A stretch of 64,000 bases of DNA from Planomonospora sp. ID82291 (GCF_015711645.1 NZ_JABTEX010000003.1:124001-188000), one strand, 5' to 3'. Shown: positions 8,919-20,779, counted from the stretch's first letter. The notes: generated from the sequence alone by a model not told the origin. A program made the numbers and translations.

Positions 8919-9887
8919 ATGGCGCGCAGGACTGTGACCGTGTTCACAGGGAGGTCCGTACGGAGGCCCGCGGTGGGACGCGCGGCGGTGAGGTCCGCAG
9001 CGGCACGGACGACGGCACGGACGGCGGCGGCGGTGCTGACGGCGGCGGCCGTGCTGACGGCCGGGTGGGCGGGTCCGGCGGGGGCAGCGGCGGCGGAGGC
9101 GGCCGTGCCGTGGCGGCCGACGGTCATGGCCGCGCTGGGCGACTCCATCAGCGCCGGGTTCAACGTCTGCGGCTGGTACGTCCCGTGCACCTCGCGCTCG
9201 TGGGCGGCGGGGGACCACGCCGGGGTGCGCAGCCACTACCTGCGGCTGCTCGCCCGCGACGAGGCGGTCGAGGGGCACAACCTCAACCTCGCCGTCCCCG
9301 GCGCGACCAGCGCCGACCTGGCCGGGCAGATGGCGCGGGCGGTCGCCCGGCGGGCCGACTACGTGACGGTCCTGGTCGGCGCGCAGGACGCGTGCGTGCC
9401 GGAGGAGCGGCGGATGACGCCGGTCGCGGTCTACCGCGCCCGGGTGGCCGCCGCGCTGCGCCTGCTGAAGGAGCGGCGGCCGACGGCGCGGGTGTTCCTG
9501 GCCAGCGTCCCCGACCTGAAGCGGTTGTGGCGGGTGGGCAAGGACAACGTGGCGGCCCGCGGCTTCTGGGCGGTGGGCCGCATCTGCCCGACGATGCTGG
9601 CGCGGCCGGTCTCCGCCGCCCCGGCCGACCGGGCGCGCCGCGACCGGGTGCGGGCGCGGGTCGCGGCCTACAACGGGGCGCTGGCGGATGTCTGCGCGGA
9701 GTACGGCCGGGCGTGCCGGTTCGACGGCGGGGCGGTGTTCCGCCGGCCCTTCACGCTGGAGCACGTCAGCGGATGGGACTTCTTCCATCCCAACGCCGCG
9801 GGGCAGCGGCTGATCGCCAAGGTGACCTTCGCCGCGGCCCGCGGGTGGATCGACGAGCCCGTCCGGGAGCCGGCCGGAGAACGCTGA
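8919..9887 (+). CDS. Secreted SGNH/GDSL hydrolase with Asn-to-Gln change in block III
   Basis: 322 residues with a long basic, Ala-rich export signal (cleavage near residue 57-62). Catalytic blocks: GDS with Ser76, block II Gly128 (PGAT), and DFFH with Asp287 and His290. Block III, normally GxND, reads GAQDAC here, so the oxyanion-hole Asn is replaced by Gln156. The paralogue at 35434-36261 keeps Asn in the same context. Four cysteines (86, 90, 159, 223) suggest disulfides. GGAGG 7 nt before the ATG. Predicted secreted lipase/esterase; activity may be altered. Confidence 0.9.
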   Translation: MARRTVTVFTGRSVRRPAVGRAAVRSAAARTTARTAAAVLTAAAVLTAGWAGPAGAAAAEAAVPWRPTVMAALGDSISAGFNVCGWYVPCTSRSWAAGDHAGVRSHYLRLLARDEAVEGHNLNLAVPGATSADLAGQMARAVARRADYVTVLVGAQDACVPEERRMTPVAVYRARVAAALRLLKERRPTARVFLASVPDLKRLWRVGKDNVAARGFWAVGRICPTMLARPVSAAPADRARRDRVRARVAAYNGALADVCAEYGRACRFDGGAVFRRPFTLEHVSGWDFFHPNAAGQRLIAKVTFAAARGWIDEPVREPAGER

Positions 9888-9917
9888 CAGCGTCTGATCT
9901 ACTTTGTACAGGCGCTG
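9888..9917. terminator. Hairpin after the SGNH hydrolase
   Basis: CAGCGTCTG ... CAGGCGCTG, 9-bp arms with one G-T pair and a 12-nt loop, begins at the hydrolase stop codon. The loop and first base of the right arm match the recurring ATCTAC motif, which may be coincidental here. Confidence 0.5.
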
Positions 9918-10019
9918 GCCGTTTGAAAAAACACCACCACCACGACCCCCGGAAAAGACCCTCAACACGCCCCGAGAACCCGCCCCGGCGCAGCCGCCTG
10001 CGGAGGAGGTCGCGATGGC

Positions 10020-10898
10020 TCATTCGTACGGCTCGTCCGGCGGGGCCGTCCGCTCGACGCGGGAAGCGGCCAGCTCAGGCGGAGTGTAGGCGTCCGTCGT
10101 GTGGTTCTTCCGCGGGATCCAGGTCCCGGTGACGCGCACCCAGGAGTCCGTCTCGGGTGCGGGAACGCCTCTCACCACGACCTGCATCGCCAGGGCGTCG
10201 GCGGCGCAGCAGCCGATCCGCATGCGCGTGAGGTGCCACGCGTCGCGTCGCCCGGACGGGACGACGAACCCGGTCAGCCGGACGGTCTTGCCCCGCAGGG
10301 AACCACCGGGGTCGTCCCAGTCCAGGTTGGCGAATTCGATCATGCTCAGATCGTTCACCCGGCCGTTCTCCAGCGTGACGGGGTCGGCCTCGACGATGAC
10401 GGGCGGGGGCGCCTGGGGGGTCTGCTCGGCCTGCCGGACGGCGAACGAGCCGAGGGCCGGGGGCGCGGCCAGGAAGGCCACCGCGATCGGCACCGTCAGC
10501 AGCCAGGCCACCCGGCTCCCTCCCCGGTGCTCATGCCCGTGCTCATGCCCGTGCCCATGTTCGGGCTCGGGCTCGGGCTCGGGGGCGCGGGTCTGCGGTG
10601 ACGCGGCGGGTTCTCGGCCGACCAGCAGGGCGAGGTGCCTCTCCTCCGCCGCGCGGGCGTCCTCCTCCTCCGCCGCGCGGGCGCGGCGGAGGTCGGCCCG
10701 GCGTGCGGTGCCCGTGCCCCTGTGCCGGTCGAGGGCCAGGGCGGCCACGGACAGGAGGACCAGCACCGCGCCCGCCGCGATCAGCAGCGGCCGGAATCCC
10801 GGCTTGACGTAGTTGGCGAAGTCCGCGGAGAAAGCGGAGATCTTCACCAGTGCTCCACCGAGCAGGAGGAGGACCAGGTTCTGTCCGGTCCGGTTCAC
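10020..10898 (-). CDS. TIGR03943/DUF1980 membrane protein with His-rich linker
   Basis: 292 residues. Two N-terminal helices (about 7-25 and 36-56), a charged cytoplasmic or linker stretch ending in EPEPEPEHGHGHEHGHEH (residues 109-126), a third helix near 133-152 and a C-terminal soluble domain with the family motif RMRIGCCAADA. GTG start with GGAGG 9 nt upstream. It follows the permease gene by 43 bp, as usual for this pair. Family members of this permease/TIGR03943 pair are often under Zur control; the His-rich segment could bind zinc. The exact function is not established. Confidence 0.88.
   Translation of the reverse strand: MNRTGQNLVLLLLGGALVKISAFSADFANYVKPGFRPLLIAAGAVLVLLSVAALALDRHRGTGTARRADLRRARAAEEEDARAAEERHLALLVGREPAASPQTRAPEPEPEPEHGHGHEHGHEHRGGSRVAWLLTVPIAVAFLAAPPALGSFAVRQAEQTPQAPPPVIVEADPVTLENGRVNDLSMIEFANLDWDDPGGSLRGKTVRLTGFVVPSGRRDAWHLTRMRIGCCAADALAMQVVVRGVPAPETDSWVRVTGTWIPRKNHTTDAYTPPELAASRVERTAPPDEPYE
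10527..10580. repeat. Short tandem repeats encoding the His/Glu-rich linker
   Basis: Three near-copies of a 12-bp unit (GTGCTCATGCCC) followed by three copies of GGGCTC. On the minus strand they encode the EP and HGHE runs of the TIGR03943 protein. Unit lengths are multiples of three, so copy number can change without frameshift. Confidence 0.7.
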
Positions 10899-10941
10899 CG
10901 GGACCTCCGGGGGATGCCCCGGCCGTCGGGGCGGGGGGCGG

Positions 10942-11994
10942 TCAAAGGAGCACCCAGCCCGCGGCGGAGCTGACCGCCGTCGCCAGGAGCAGGGTGAGCG
11001 GGGCGAACCGCCGGGTGAAGGCGCGGCCGAAGGTGCCCGCCTGCAGGGCGATGAGCTTCAGGTCCACCATCGGGCCGACGACCAGGAACGCCAGCTTGGC
11101 CGTCGGGGAGAAAGCGGTGAGCGAGGCCGCGACGAAGGCGTCGGCCTCCGAGCAGATCGACAGCAGCACCGCCAGCAGGGCCGACACCAGTACGGACACG
11201 ACGGGCACCTCCGCCACGGAGGTCAGCCAGGACCGGGGGATCGCCACGTTCAGGGTCGCCGCGGCCAGGGCGCCGACCACCAGGAACCCGCCGGCGTGCA
11301 TGAGGTCGTGGTGCATCGCGTCCAGGAAGGCGACCGCCCTGCTCCGGCCGGGCCCGGCGGTCCGGCGTGGCGCCGGCTGCCATGCGGTGCGCCCGAACCG
11401 CGCCCAGATCCAGCCGGCCAGTACGGCCGCCGTGAGCGAGGCGGTGAACCTGGCGACCACCATCGCGGGATCGTCCGGGAAGGCGACGGCGGTGGCCACC
11501 AGCACCACCGGGTTGATCGCCGGGGAGGCCAGCAGGAAGGTCAGCGCGGCCGGCGGCGCCACGCCTCGCGCCATCAGTCCCGAGGCCACCGGTACCGACG
11601 CGCACTCGCAGCCGGGCAGGATCGCTCCGGCGATGCCCGCCACCGGCACCGCCGCGTAGGTGCGCCGGGGCAGCGCCCTGGTCCAGAACGAGGCGGGCAC
11701 GAAGGCGGTGATGGCCGCGGACAGCGCGACCCCGAACACCAGGAAGGGCAGGGCCTGCGCGCACACCGCCATGAAGACGGTCGCCCATGTCCGCACCGCC
11801 GGATCCGTCGGGTGCGGCGCCGTCAGGAGGCGTCCCGCCGCCGGCAGGGCCACGATACCGAGGAGGACGGCGAGGACGGCGAGGACGGCGAGCGCTCGGG
11901 GCGGCCGGAACCCCCCGGGGCGCCGGTCGGCTCCGGCCTCCGGTGGCGGGCCGTCCTGCGGGCCCGGCCGGTTCGCGGTGCTCGGCTGGGACAT
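10942..11994 (-). CDS. Permease of the UPF0718/YraQ (DUF318) family
   Basis: 350 residues with about eight membrane helices. Family marks: LPFLVFGVALSAAI, GAILPGCECASVPVASGLMARG with its CxC pair, and LASPAINPVVLVATAVAF; the second half repeats this fold (SICSEADAFVAASL, KLAFLVVGPMVDLKL). ATG preceded by GGAGGG. First gene of a two-gene operon with the TIGR03943 protein; a Zur-like box lies 104 bp upstream. Family knowledge and context point to a role under zinc limitation, possibly metal movement or metallochaperone delivery. Confidence 0.88.
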   Translation of the reverse strand: MSQPSTANRPGPQDGPPPEAGADRRPGGFRPPRALAVLAVLAVLLGIVALPAAGRLLTAPHPTDPAVRTWATVFMAVCAQALPFLVFGVALSAAITAFVPASFWTRALPRRTYAAVPVAGIAGAILPGCECASVPVASGLMARGVAPPAALTFLLASPAINPVVLVATAVAFPDDPAMVVARFTASLTAAVLAGWIWARFGRTAWQPAPRRTAGPGRSRAVAFLDAMHHDLMHAGGFLVVGALAAATLNVAIPRSWLTSVAEVPVVSVLVSALLAVLLSICSEADAFVAASLTAFSPTAKLAFLVVGPMVDLKLIALQAGTFGRAFTRRFAPLTLLLATAVSSAAGWVLL

Positions 11995-12097
11995 CACCCT
12001 CCCACCCGCATGCGGTCGCGGAGCGGCGGACCGGCTGGATCTCCCACCGCTTTCGCCCCGAGCGGGGACGGGGCATCCGTGATCGTACAGCTTTTCG

Positions 12098-12114
12098 GGA
12101 ATGATTCTCATTCC
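12098..12114. promoter_or_regulatory. Zur/Fur-type operator
   Basis: GGAATGATTCTCATTCC, palindromic except for its central three bases, matches the AATGA-TCATT core of actinobacterial Zur boxes. It lies between the permease operon (leftward) and an alpha/beta hydrolase (rightward). The zinc-type operon is the likelier target. Confidence 0.7.
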
Positions 12115-12203
12115 ATCGCGTACCTCGGAGAGGGGGCCGGGGACGGGCGACTGCTTGGCGCCCCGGTCGGGGGCGGGGTAGAAGATCATGAAATCCCGTA
12201 CGC

Positions 12204-12226
12204 ATCCGGACGGGTTCTGCCCGGAT
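12204..12226. promoter_or_regulatory. Inverted repeat ATCCGG-N11-CCGGAT upstream of the hydrolase/WYL operon
   Basis: Ends 7 bp before the candidate -10 (TAATGT, 12234-12239) of the leaderless hydrolase gene, so a bound protein would block the promoter. The co-transcribed WYL regulator is the natural candidate, but this site lacks the AGGA-N9-TCCT pattern of the two other WYL loci. Confidence 0.35.
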
Positions 12227-12246
12227 TCGCTCTTAATGTGGTTGCC

Positions 12247-12981
12247 ATGACGACCTACGTACTCATCCCCGGTTTCTGGCTCGGCGCCTGGGCCTGGCGC
12301 CCGGTCACCGACGCGCTGCGGGCCCGCGGCCACGACGTCCACCCGCTGAGCCTCACCGGCATGGGTGAGCGGGCGCACCTCGCCCGGCCCGACACCGATC
12401 TGGAGACGCACGTCACCGACGTGCTCAACCTGCTGCGCTACGAGGACCTGACCGACGTCGTCCTCGTCGGCCACAGCTACGCCGGAGCGGTGGTGACGAC
12501 GTCGGCCGCCGATCGCGCGCCCGAGCGCGTCTCCAGGCTCGTGTTCGTCGACACCGGCCCGCTGCCCGACGGCACGGCGCAGGCGGAGTTCGCCGATCCC
12601 GAGGAGCGGGCGCGCGACGCCGGGCTCGTCGCGCAGGCCGGTGACGGGTGGATGCTCCCGCCCCCGCCGTGGGCCGAGCTCGCCGCCGAGGTCCCGGACC
12701 TCGACCCTGCGGTCCTCGCGTCGCTGGCCGAGCGCGCGGTGCCGCAGCCGTGGGCGACGGCGACGACGCCGGTACGGCTCACCGGCGCGTGGGAGAAGCT
12801 GCCGCGCCTGGGCGTCCTGTGCGGGTTCACCGCGGAGCAGGCGCAGGGGATGGCGGCGGCCGTCCCGATGTTCCGGCACATGGCCGGCGAGCAGTGGCGG
12901 TACGAGGAGCTGCCGACCTGGCACTGGCCGATGTTCAGCAGACCGCTGGAGCTGGCGGAGATCCTGCATCGCGCGGGCTGA
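12247..12981 (+). CDS. Alpha/beta-fold hydrolase (esterase type)
   Basis: 244 residues. The oxyanion segment VLIPGFWLGAWAWRPV near the N-terminus, nucleophile elbow GHSYAG (Ser77) and a late His in ELPTWHWPM match the salicylate/pheromone-esterase-like branch of alpha/beta hydrolases. Leaderless start: TAATGT ends 7 nt before the ATG and no ribosome binding site is present. The WYL regulator begins 3 nt after the stop, so the two form one message. The substrate is unknown. Confidence 0.88.
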   Translation: MTTYVLIPGFWLGAWAWRPVTDALRARGHDVHPLSLTGMGERAHLARPDTDLETHVTDVLNLLRYEDLTDVVLVGHSYAGAVVTTSAADRAPERVSRLVFVDTGPLPDGTAQAEFADPEERARDAGLVAQAGDGWMLPPPPWAELAAEVPDLDPAVLASLAERAVPQPWATATTPVRLTGAWEKLPRLGVLCGFTAEQAQGMAAAVPMFRHMAGEQWRYEELPTWHWPMFSRPLELAEILHRAG

Positions 12982-12984
12982 GCC

Positions 12985-13932
12985 GTGACGGCCGCGCGGG
13001 TGCTGGCGCTGCTCGAACTGCTGCAGGCCTCGCCCGGCCTGACCGGGCCGGAGCTGGCCGCCCGGCTGGAGGTCGACGAGCGCACGGTGCGCCGCTACGC
13101 GGTCCGGTTGGGCGAGCTCGGCGTGCCGGTGCAGGCCGAGCGGGGGCGTTACGGCGGGTACCGGCTGCTGCCGGGCTACAAGCTGCCGCCGCTGATGCTC
13201 ACCGACGACGAGGCGACGGCGGTGGTGCTGGGGCTGGTGGCCGGGCGGCGGACCGGGCTGGCGGTGGGGGAGGCGGCGACGGAGAGCGCGCTGGCCAAGA
13301 TCCAGCGGGTGCTGCCGCGGGCGCTGCGCGAGCGCGTCGACGCGGTCGCGCAGACCCTGGACCACACCCGCGCCCCGGCGGGCACGCCGGTCCCGAAGGC
13401 CGGGCCGCTGCTGGTGCTGGCCGACGCGGTCCGGCACGGGCGCACGGTACGGCTGGCCTACCGGTCGTGGAAGGGGGAGCCGTCGGAGCGGGAGCTGGAC
13501 CCGTACGGCATCGTCTTCCACTCCGGGCGGTGGTACGTCGCGGGGTTCGACCACCGCAGCGGCGAGGTCCGCACCTTCCGGGTGGACCGGGTGGCGGACG
13601 CCGAGCGCACCGAGCGGGTCTTCGCGGTCCCGGAGGGCTTCGACGCGGCCGGGCACGTGACGCGGTCGCTGTCGGCGGTGCCGTACCGGCACGAGGTCCG
13701 GGTGCTGCTGGCCACGACGCTGGCGGAGGCGCGCGGGCGGGTGCCGGCGTCGGTCGCGGCGCTGGCGGAGACGCCCGAGGGGGTGCTGCTGACGACGCGG
13801 GCCGAGCGGCTGGACGGCATGGCGCAGCTGCTGGCCGGGCTCGGCTGGCCGTTCACGGTGCTCGAACCGGAGGAGCTGCGCGGGGAGGTGCGGGCGCTGG
13901 CCGCCCGGCTGGCGGGGTGGGCCGCGCTCTGA
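12985..13932 (+). CDS. WYL-domain transcriptional regulator (HTH_11 + WYL)
   Basis: 315 residues. N-terminal winged helix of the DeoR/HTH_11 kind (LTGPELAARLEVDERTVRRYAVRLGELG, wing RYGGYRLLPG). Central WYL domain from about 140, with RLAYRSWKGEPSERELDPYGIVFHSGRWYVAGFD and a C-terminal extension (VTRSLSAVP ... LEPEELRGEVRALAARL). GTG start 3 nt after the hydrolase stop. It probably controls its own operon. It is only distantly like the two WYL regulators at 36310 and 43541, which resemble each other. Confidence 0.92.
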   Translation: MTAARVLALLELLQASPGLTGPELAARLEVDERTVRRYAVRLGELGVPVQAERGRYGGYRLLPGYKLPPLMLTDDEATAVVLGLVAGRRTGLAVGEAATESALAKIQRVLPRALRERVDAVAQTLDHTRAPAGTPVPKAGPLLVLADAVRHGRTVRLAYRSWKGEPSERELDPYGIVFHSGRWYVAGFDHRSGEVRTFRVDRVADAERTERVFAVPEGFDAAGHVTRSLSAVPYRHEVRVLLATTLAEARGRVPASVAALAETPEGVLLTTRAERLDGMAQLLAGLGWPFTVLEPEELRGEVRALAARLAGWAAL

Positions 13933-14043
13933 CCTCCGTACGGCGGTCCGCGGCCGGGGCCGCGCGGGCGTGTGCGGTCGGCGGTTGCGCGGGTGTGCGG
14001 TCGGTGGCTGCACGCGTGTGCGGCGTGCGGCGGTCCCGGGCGC

Positions 14044-17202
<3,159 letters not shown>

Positions 17203-17412
17203 GGTGGCTCACTCCGTGGTCAGGTGCTCGGAAACGTCTCGCCGTGCGGCGCGGGCGTCTTCCGGCCGCCCGATCGGGTCCCGCGTCCGCGACGGGGAGG
17301 AGACGTTCCGGGGTGTCCCGGGATGTCGCGCGGCGCGACGCCGGTGGCCCCGGAGCGTCCCCTGGCGTGCGGTGTTATTCCGTGTTGTCCCGCGTCATCC
17401 GGTCATCCGGGG

Positions 17413-17532
17413 TCATTCGGCGCCCTCGGGACGTTTGCTCTGCCGTTTGGCCTGCTTGGCCTCGCGTGTGGCCTTGATGGCGGCCTTCTTCTGCTTGCCC
17501 GACGCCTTGGTGGGCTTCTTCTTCTCGGCCAT
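17413..17532 (-). CDS. 39-aa Lys/Ala-rich basic mini-protein
   Basis: Starts MAEKKKPTKASGKQKKAAIK and ends KRQSKRPEGAE: fourteen Lys/Arg in the first thirty-four residues and no aromatic residue. A strong ribosome binding site (GGGGGAGAAG) lies just before the ATG, which supports real translation. The composition resembles histone-H1-like tails or ribosome-associated peptides; no family is recognised. It is upstream of, and co-directional with, no other gene except the downstream tricorn protease. A 22-bp palindrome sits 27 bp upstream. Confidence 0.65.
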   Translation of the reverse strand: MAEKKKPTKASGKQKKAAIKATREAKQAKRQSKRPEGAE

Positions 17533-17850
17533 CTTCTCCCCCTGATTTTTTGTACTGTGATGCGCCCGATCGGGAGCATCCAGCCTGTTCGTACCCTTTA
17601 TAGGGGTCGGCCATCCATCGTCGGAGAGGGGACGGGCGATGCCTCCGGATCCGTCCCGTGATGTCGCCGGCCGTGCCCCGGTCATACTCCGATCGTGCTC
17701 CGGCGGGGACGGGAGCGGCTCCGTCGGCGGTCCCGCGCCGGGTGCGGCCATCAGGCAAAGAAGAGGTAAATCGCAGCCCTCGGAACGGATAACGATCTTC
17801 ATGATTGGGCAGAACGTCGGCACACGCCTTGCATTCCGGGGAGGTGCGGC
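17533..17850. other. 318-bp divergent intergenic region with two dyads
   Basis: Promoter region between the Lys-rich mini-gene and the DUF3040 gene. Holds a 22-bp near-perfect palindrome (17559-17580) and the AT-rich segment CCCTTTATAGGG (17593-17604), which read leftward gives TATAAA, a good -10 for the mini-gene. No gene seen. Confidence 0.5.
17559..17580. promoter_or_regulatory. 22-bp palindrome upstream of the Lys-rich mini-gene
   Basis: GATGC-G-CCCGATCGGG-A-GCATC: symmetric except at one pair. Lies between the candidate TATAAA -10 and the start codon of the mini-gene, so it could be an operator or a 5' UTR hairpin. Confidence 0.4.
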
Positions 17851-18135
17851 ATGGCCTGGTCGAAAGACGAGGAGCGAATGCTGCTGCAGATCGAGCGTCA
17901 CCTCGTCGACGAGGACCCGCGGCTGGCCGCGCGGCTGGAGTCGTTCAACGAGCGCGTCCAGCGCAGAGAGGGGGGCCGCCGCCGGGGGGACCCCGGGCCC
18001 GGGGCCGGGAGGTTGCTCAGGCGTCCGCGCCGTTCGACGGTCATCATCATGGTCAGTTGGCTGCTGATCGCGACTCTGATCGCGACGCTGCTGATCCTGG
18101 TCCTGAGGCACGACGCCGCCGCGCTTCCGCTCTGA
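17851..18135 (+). CDS. DUF3040 small membrane protein
   Basis: 94 residues. The N-terminal segment WSKDEERMLLQIERHLVDEDPRLAARL is the DUF3040 signature (a charged helix beginning with an acidic heptad). A Gly/Arg-rich linker follows and one C-terminal membrane helix (about 64-85, STVIIMVSWLLIATLIATLLILVL). Ribosome binding site GGGGAGG 7 nt before the ATG. Widespread in actinomycetes; function unknown, often found beside cell-envelope genes, here the penicillin-binding protein. Confidence 0.88.
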   Translation: MAWSKDEERMLLQIERHLVDEDPRLAARLESFNERVQRREGGRRRGDPGPGAGRLLRRPRRSTVIIMVSWLLIATLIATLLILVLRHDAAALPL

Positions 18136-18244
18136 GCCGCTGATCTGAGCCGCTGAATCGCCGCGCCCCCGGGTCACGGCGTCGCTGAAGTCTCCGAAGT
18201 CTCCGCGTCGCTGAGCGGAGACGCGCGGGACGGCCGGAGCGGGT

Positions 18245-19885
18245 TCAGTCCAGGGCGCGCAGGAACGCCGCGGCCACCGGGGCCGCGTCCGTGCCGCCGC
18301 CCGCACCCTCCTCGACGATCACGGCGAAGGCCAGGTCGCCCTTGAAACCGATGAACCAGGCGTGGGTCTTCAGATCGTCCTGAGGGCCGTACTCCGCGGT
18401 GCCGGTCTTGCCGCGGGTCCCCGCGGGAAGGCCCGCGCCCTCAGCGGTGCCCTTGGTGACCACGGCGGACATCATCCGGTGCATCGGGCCGACGACGCCT
18501 TCGGGCAGGGCCCGGGCCTGGAGCTTCTGCTCGGCCGACGGCACGAGGGTCGGCGGACGCCAGGTGCCGTCGGCGAGCGCGGCGGCGACCGAGGCCATCA
18601 TCAGCGGGCTGGCGGTGATGCGTCCCTGGCCGAAGGACTCGGCGGCCAGTTCGGCGTCGCTCTCGGCCCGGGGGATCCTGCCGCCGTGGACCTCGGGGAC
18701 ACCGATGTCGAGTTCTTCGTTGAAGCCGAACAGCTCGGCGGTCCGCACCATCTCGTCGGCGCCCAGCCGCTCCTTGGCCAGCGGGGCGAAGGTGGTGTTG
18801 CAGGAGTGGGCGAAGGAGTCGGAGAAGGTCACCGAGCCGTAGGCGGCGTGGTGGGAGTTGCGGATCGGCAGCCCGCCGACGTTGACGTCCTTGGGGCAGG
18901 TGACCCTGTCGCCGGGGCCCACGCCGGCTTCGAGGAGTCCGACGGCGGTGACCGCCTTGAAGGTGGAGCCGGGCGGGTAGGCGCCGCTCAGGGCGCGGTT
19001 GAAGCCGCCCTTGTTGTTGACGACGGCGAGGATCTCGCCGGTCGAGGGCTTGACCGCGACCATCGAGGCGGTCTTGTCGAGGTCGCGTACGGCTCCGGCC
19101 GCGGCGTCCTGCACCCGCAGGTCCAGGCTGGTCTCCAGGGGCTCGCCCTTCTCGCCCTCGATGGTGCCGACGGTCGTGGCGGCGGCGGACGCGCCTCCGG
19201 TGCCGACGATCTGGATCTCGGTGCCGGGGGTGCCGGCCAGGCGCTGCTGGAAGCTCTCCTGCAGCCCGCCCCGCCCGATGGCCTGGCCGGTCTTGTAGGA
19301 GGGGCCGAGCTTCTTGACGTCCTTGTCGGTGGCCTTGTCCAGGAAGCCGACGAGCTGCTGGACCGAGCCGCCCACGCCGCCGCCGTCGATGCGCTCGCCG
19401 TCGGCGGCGGTGACGGCGGCCCGTTCGGGCCAGGTGGTCTTCAACGCGAAGGAGGACCCGGCGGTGAAGCGGGGGTGCAGCGCGGCGGGGGACCAGTCGA
19501 CCTTCCAGTGCCGGTCGACGACCGCCAGGTCGATGGTCCCGGAGTAGCTCCACTCGCCGACGTTCTTCAGCCGGAGGGTGGCGGTGTAGGCGGCCTGGGC
19601 GGTGTCGTCACCGGTCGTGCGGACCGCGTCGAGCCGGATCGCGGTGCTCTCCACCGCCCAGCCCGTGCGCATGTCGTCGTAGGCGCGGGGGAAGGCGGGG
19701 TCGGGGGCGCCCAGCTCGGCGCGCATGGCGGCCTGGTCGCCGCGCTGCCAGGCCTGGGTGAAGCGCTGCGCGGTCTCCTGCGGGGTGCCGCGCGTGTGGA
19801 GGTACCACCAGGCTCCGCCGCCGGCGGCGCCCGCCACCAGCACGGCGGCCGTCGTGGTGATCGCTATCGTCCTGCCGCGCGGCAT
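18245..19885 (-). CDS. Class B penicillin-binding protein with NTF2-like (MecA_N) domain
   Basis: 546 residues. One N-terminal signal anchor (about 7-28), an NTF2-like MecA_N domain (about 33-145), a dimerisation region and a transpeptidase domain. Active-site motifs are all present: SxxK as STFK (Ser307), SxN as SCN (361-363) and KTGT (Lys493). Acts outside the membrane to cross-link peptidoglycan. Ribosome binding site GGGGGTGG precedes the ATG, and a candidate -10 (TAGGGT) lies about 35 bp upstream. MecA_N-type PBPs in actinomycetes tend to have lowered beta-lactam affinity, but nothing in sequence proves that here. Confidence 0.93.
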   Translation of the reverse strand: MPRGRTIAITTTAAVLVAGAAGGGAWWYLHTRGTPQETAQRFTQAWQRGDQAAMRAELGAPDPAFPRAYDDMRTGWAVESTAIRLDAVRTTGDDTAQAAYTATLRLKNVGEWSYSGTIDLAVVDRHWKVDWSPAALHPRFTAGSSFALKTTWPERAAVTAADGERIDGGGVGGSVQQLVGFLDKATDKDVKKLGPSYKTGQAIGRGGLQESFQQRLAGTPGTEIQIVGTGGASAAATTVGTIEGEKGEPLETSLDLRVQDAAAGAVRDLDKTASMVAVKPSTGEILAVVNNKGGFNRALSGAYPPGSTFKAVTAVGLLEAGVGPGDRVTCPKDVNVGGLPIRNSHHAAYGSVTFSDSFAHSCNTTFAPLAKERLGADEMVRTAELFGFNEELDIGVPEVHGGRIPRAESDAELAAESFGQGRITASPLMMASVAAALADGTWRPPTLVPSAEQKLQARALPEGVVGPMHRMMSAVVTKGTAEGAGLPAGTRGKTGTAEYGPQDDLKTHAWFIGFKGDLAFAVIVEEGAGGGTDAAPVAAAFLRALD

Positions 19886-19957
19886 CTGGCCACCCCCGTT
19901 CGCCGAAGCTCAGCGCACCACCCTAGCGCGACCAATCCGACATATGCCGAAATATGA

Positions 19958-20608
19958 TCAATTGTCGGTGGTGCGGCGGGGGGCGTAGGCGGTGACGTAC
20001 TCCTGACCGGAGAGGCTCCGGATCGCCGCCATGATCTCGTCGGTCACCCGGCGGCGGTCGCGGGCGCTGGCCTCCGAGCCGGTGAAGGTCATCGGCTCGC
20101 CGATCCGCACCCCGACCCGGCCCAGCCGGGGGAGCGAGGCGCCGATCGGCAGCACCCGGTCGGTGCCGGACATGGCCACCGGGAGCACCGGCGCCCCGGT
20201 GGCCAGGGCCAGCCAGGCGACGCCGACCTTGCCGCGGTAGAGGCGGCCGTCGGGGGAGCGGGTGCCCTCGGGGTAGATGCCGAACAGGCCGCCGTCCTTG
20301 AGCACCCGGGCCGCGGCGTCGAGCATGTCCTGGGCGGCGGTGGGGCTCTGCCGGTCGATGGCGATCTGGCCGGTGGCCCGCATCCACGCGGCGGTGACGG
20401 GGTTGCCGGTGAAGTACTCCTGCTTGGCGACGAAACGCACCTGGCGGGGGACCACCAGCGGCAGGAAGGTCGAGTCGAGGACCGACAGGTGGTTGGAGGC
20501 CAGGATGGCCGGTCCGGCGGCGGGCACGTGCTCCACCCCCGTGGCCGTGGTCGGCCAGAGCAGGTGCAGGAAGGGAGAGCTGACGGTCTTGGCCAGGCGG
20601 TAGAGCAC
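19958..20608 (-). CDS. 1-acyl-glycerol-3-phosphate acyltransferase family (PlsC-like)
   Basis: 216 residues. Acyltransferase block I NHLSVLD (His40, Asp45), block II/III FVAKQEYF and FGIYPEGTRS (glycerol-phosphate binding) and block IV VLPVAMSGTD. Transfers an acyl chain to lysophosphatidate or a similar lipid at the cytoplasmic membrane. GTG start. A structured RNA with an intrinsic terminator lies about 170 bp upstream on the same strand, so expression may depend on reading through that element. Confidence 0.92.
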   Translation of the reverse strand: MLYRLAKTVSSPFLHLLWPTTATGVEHVPAAGPAILASNHLSVLDSTFLPLVVPRQVRFVAKQEYFTGNPVTAAWMRATGQIAIDRQSPTAAQDMLDAAARVLKDGGLFGIYPEGTRSPDGRLYRGKVGVAWLALATGAPVLPVAMSGTDRVLPIGASLPRLGRVGVRIGEPMTFTGSEASARDRRRVTDEIMAAIRSLSGQEYVTAYAPRRTTDN

Positions 20609-20779
20609 GGACTCTCCTCACGGTACGGAAGAACACCACAGTAGGCGGTGGCCTGGTGACCGGCGGGTGTGGACATCCTCACAAGCCAAGCTTTGATGTT
20701 TGTAGCCCTGGTCCAAAGCCGGGAACCCGAGGGGGCGCAGAAAGGGCACAGGAGGGCACTGCGGACGTCGAGGGAGAGG

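Noticed and set aside
9897-9912. Third copy of the ATCTAC motif as a regulator site
   Set aside because: It lies largely in the loop of a hairpin between convergent genes, where no promoter is expected; kept only as a motif match.
17770-17810. A second Zur-like site (AACGATCTTCATGATT) upstream of the DUF3040 gene
   Set aside because: Poor symmetry and no metal-related gene beside it.
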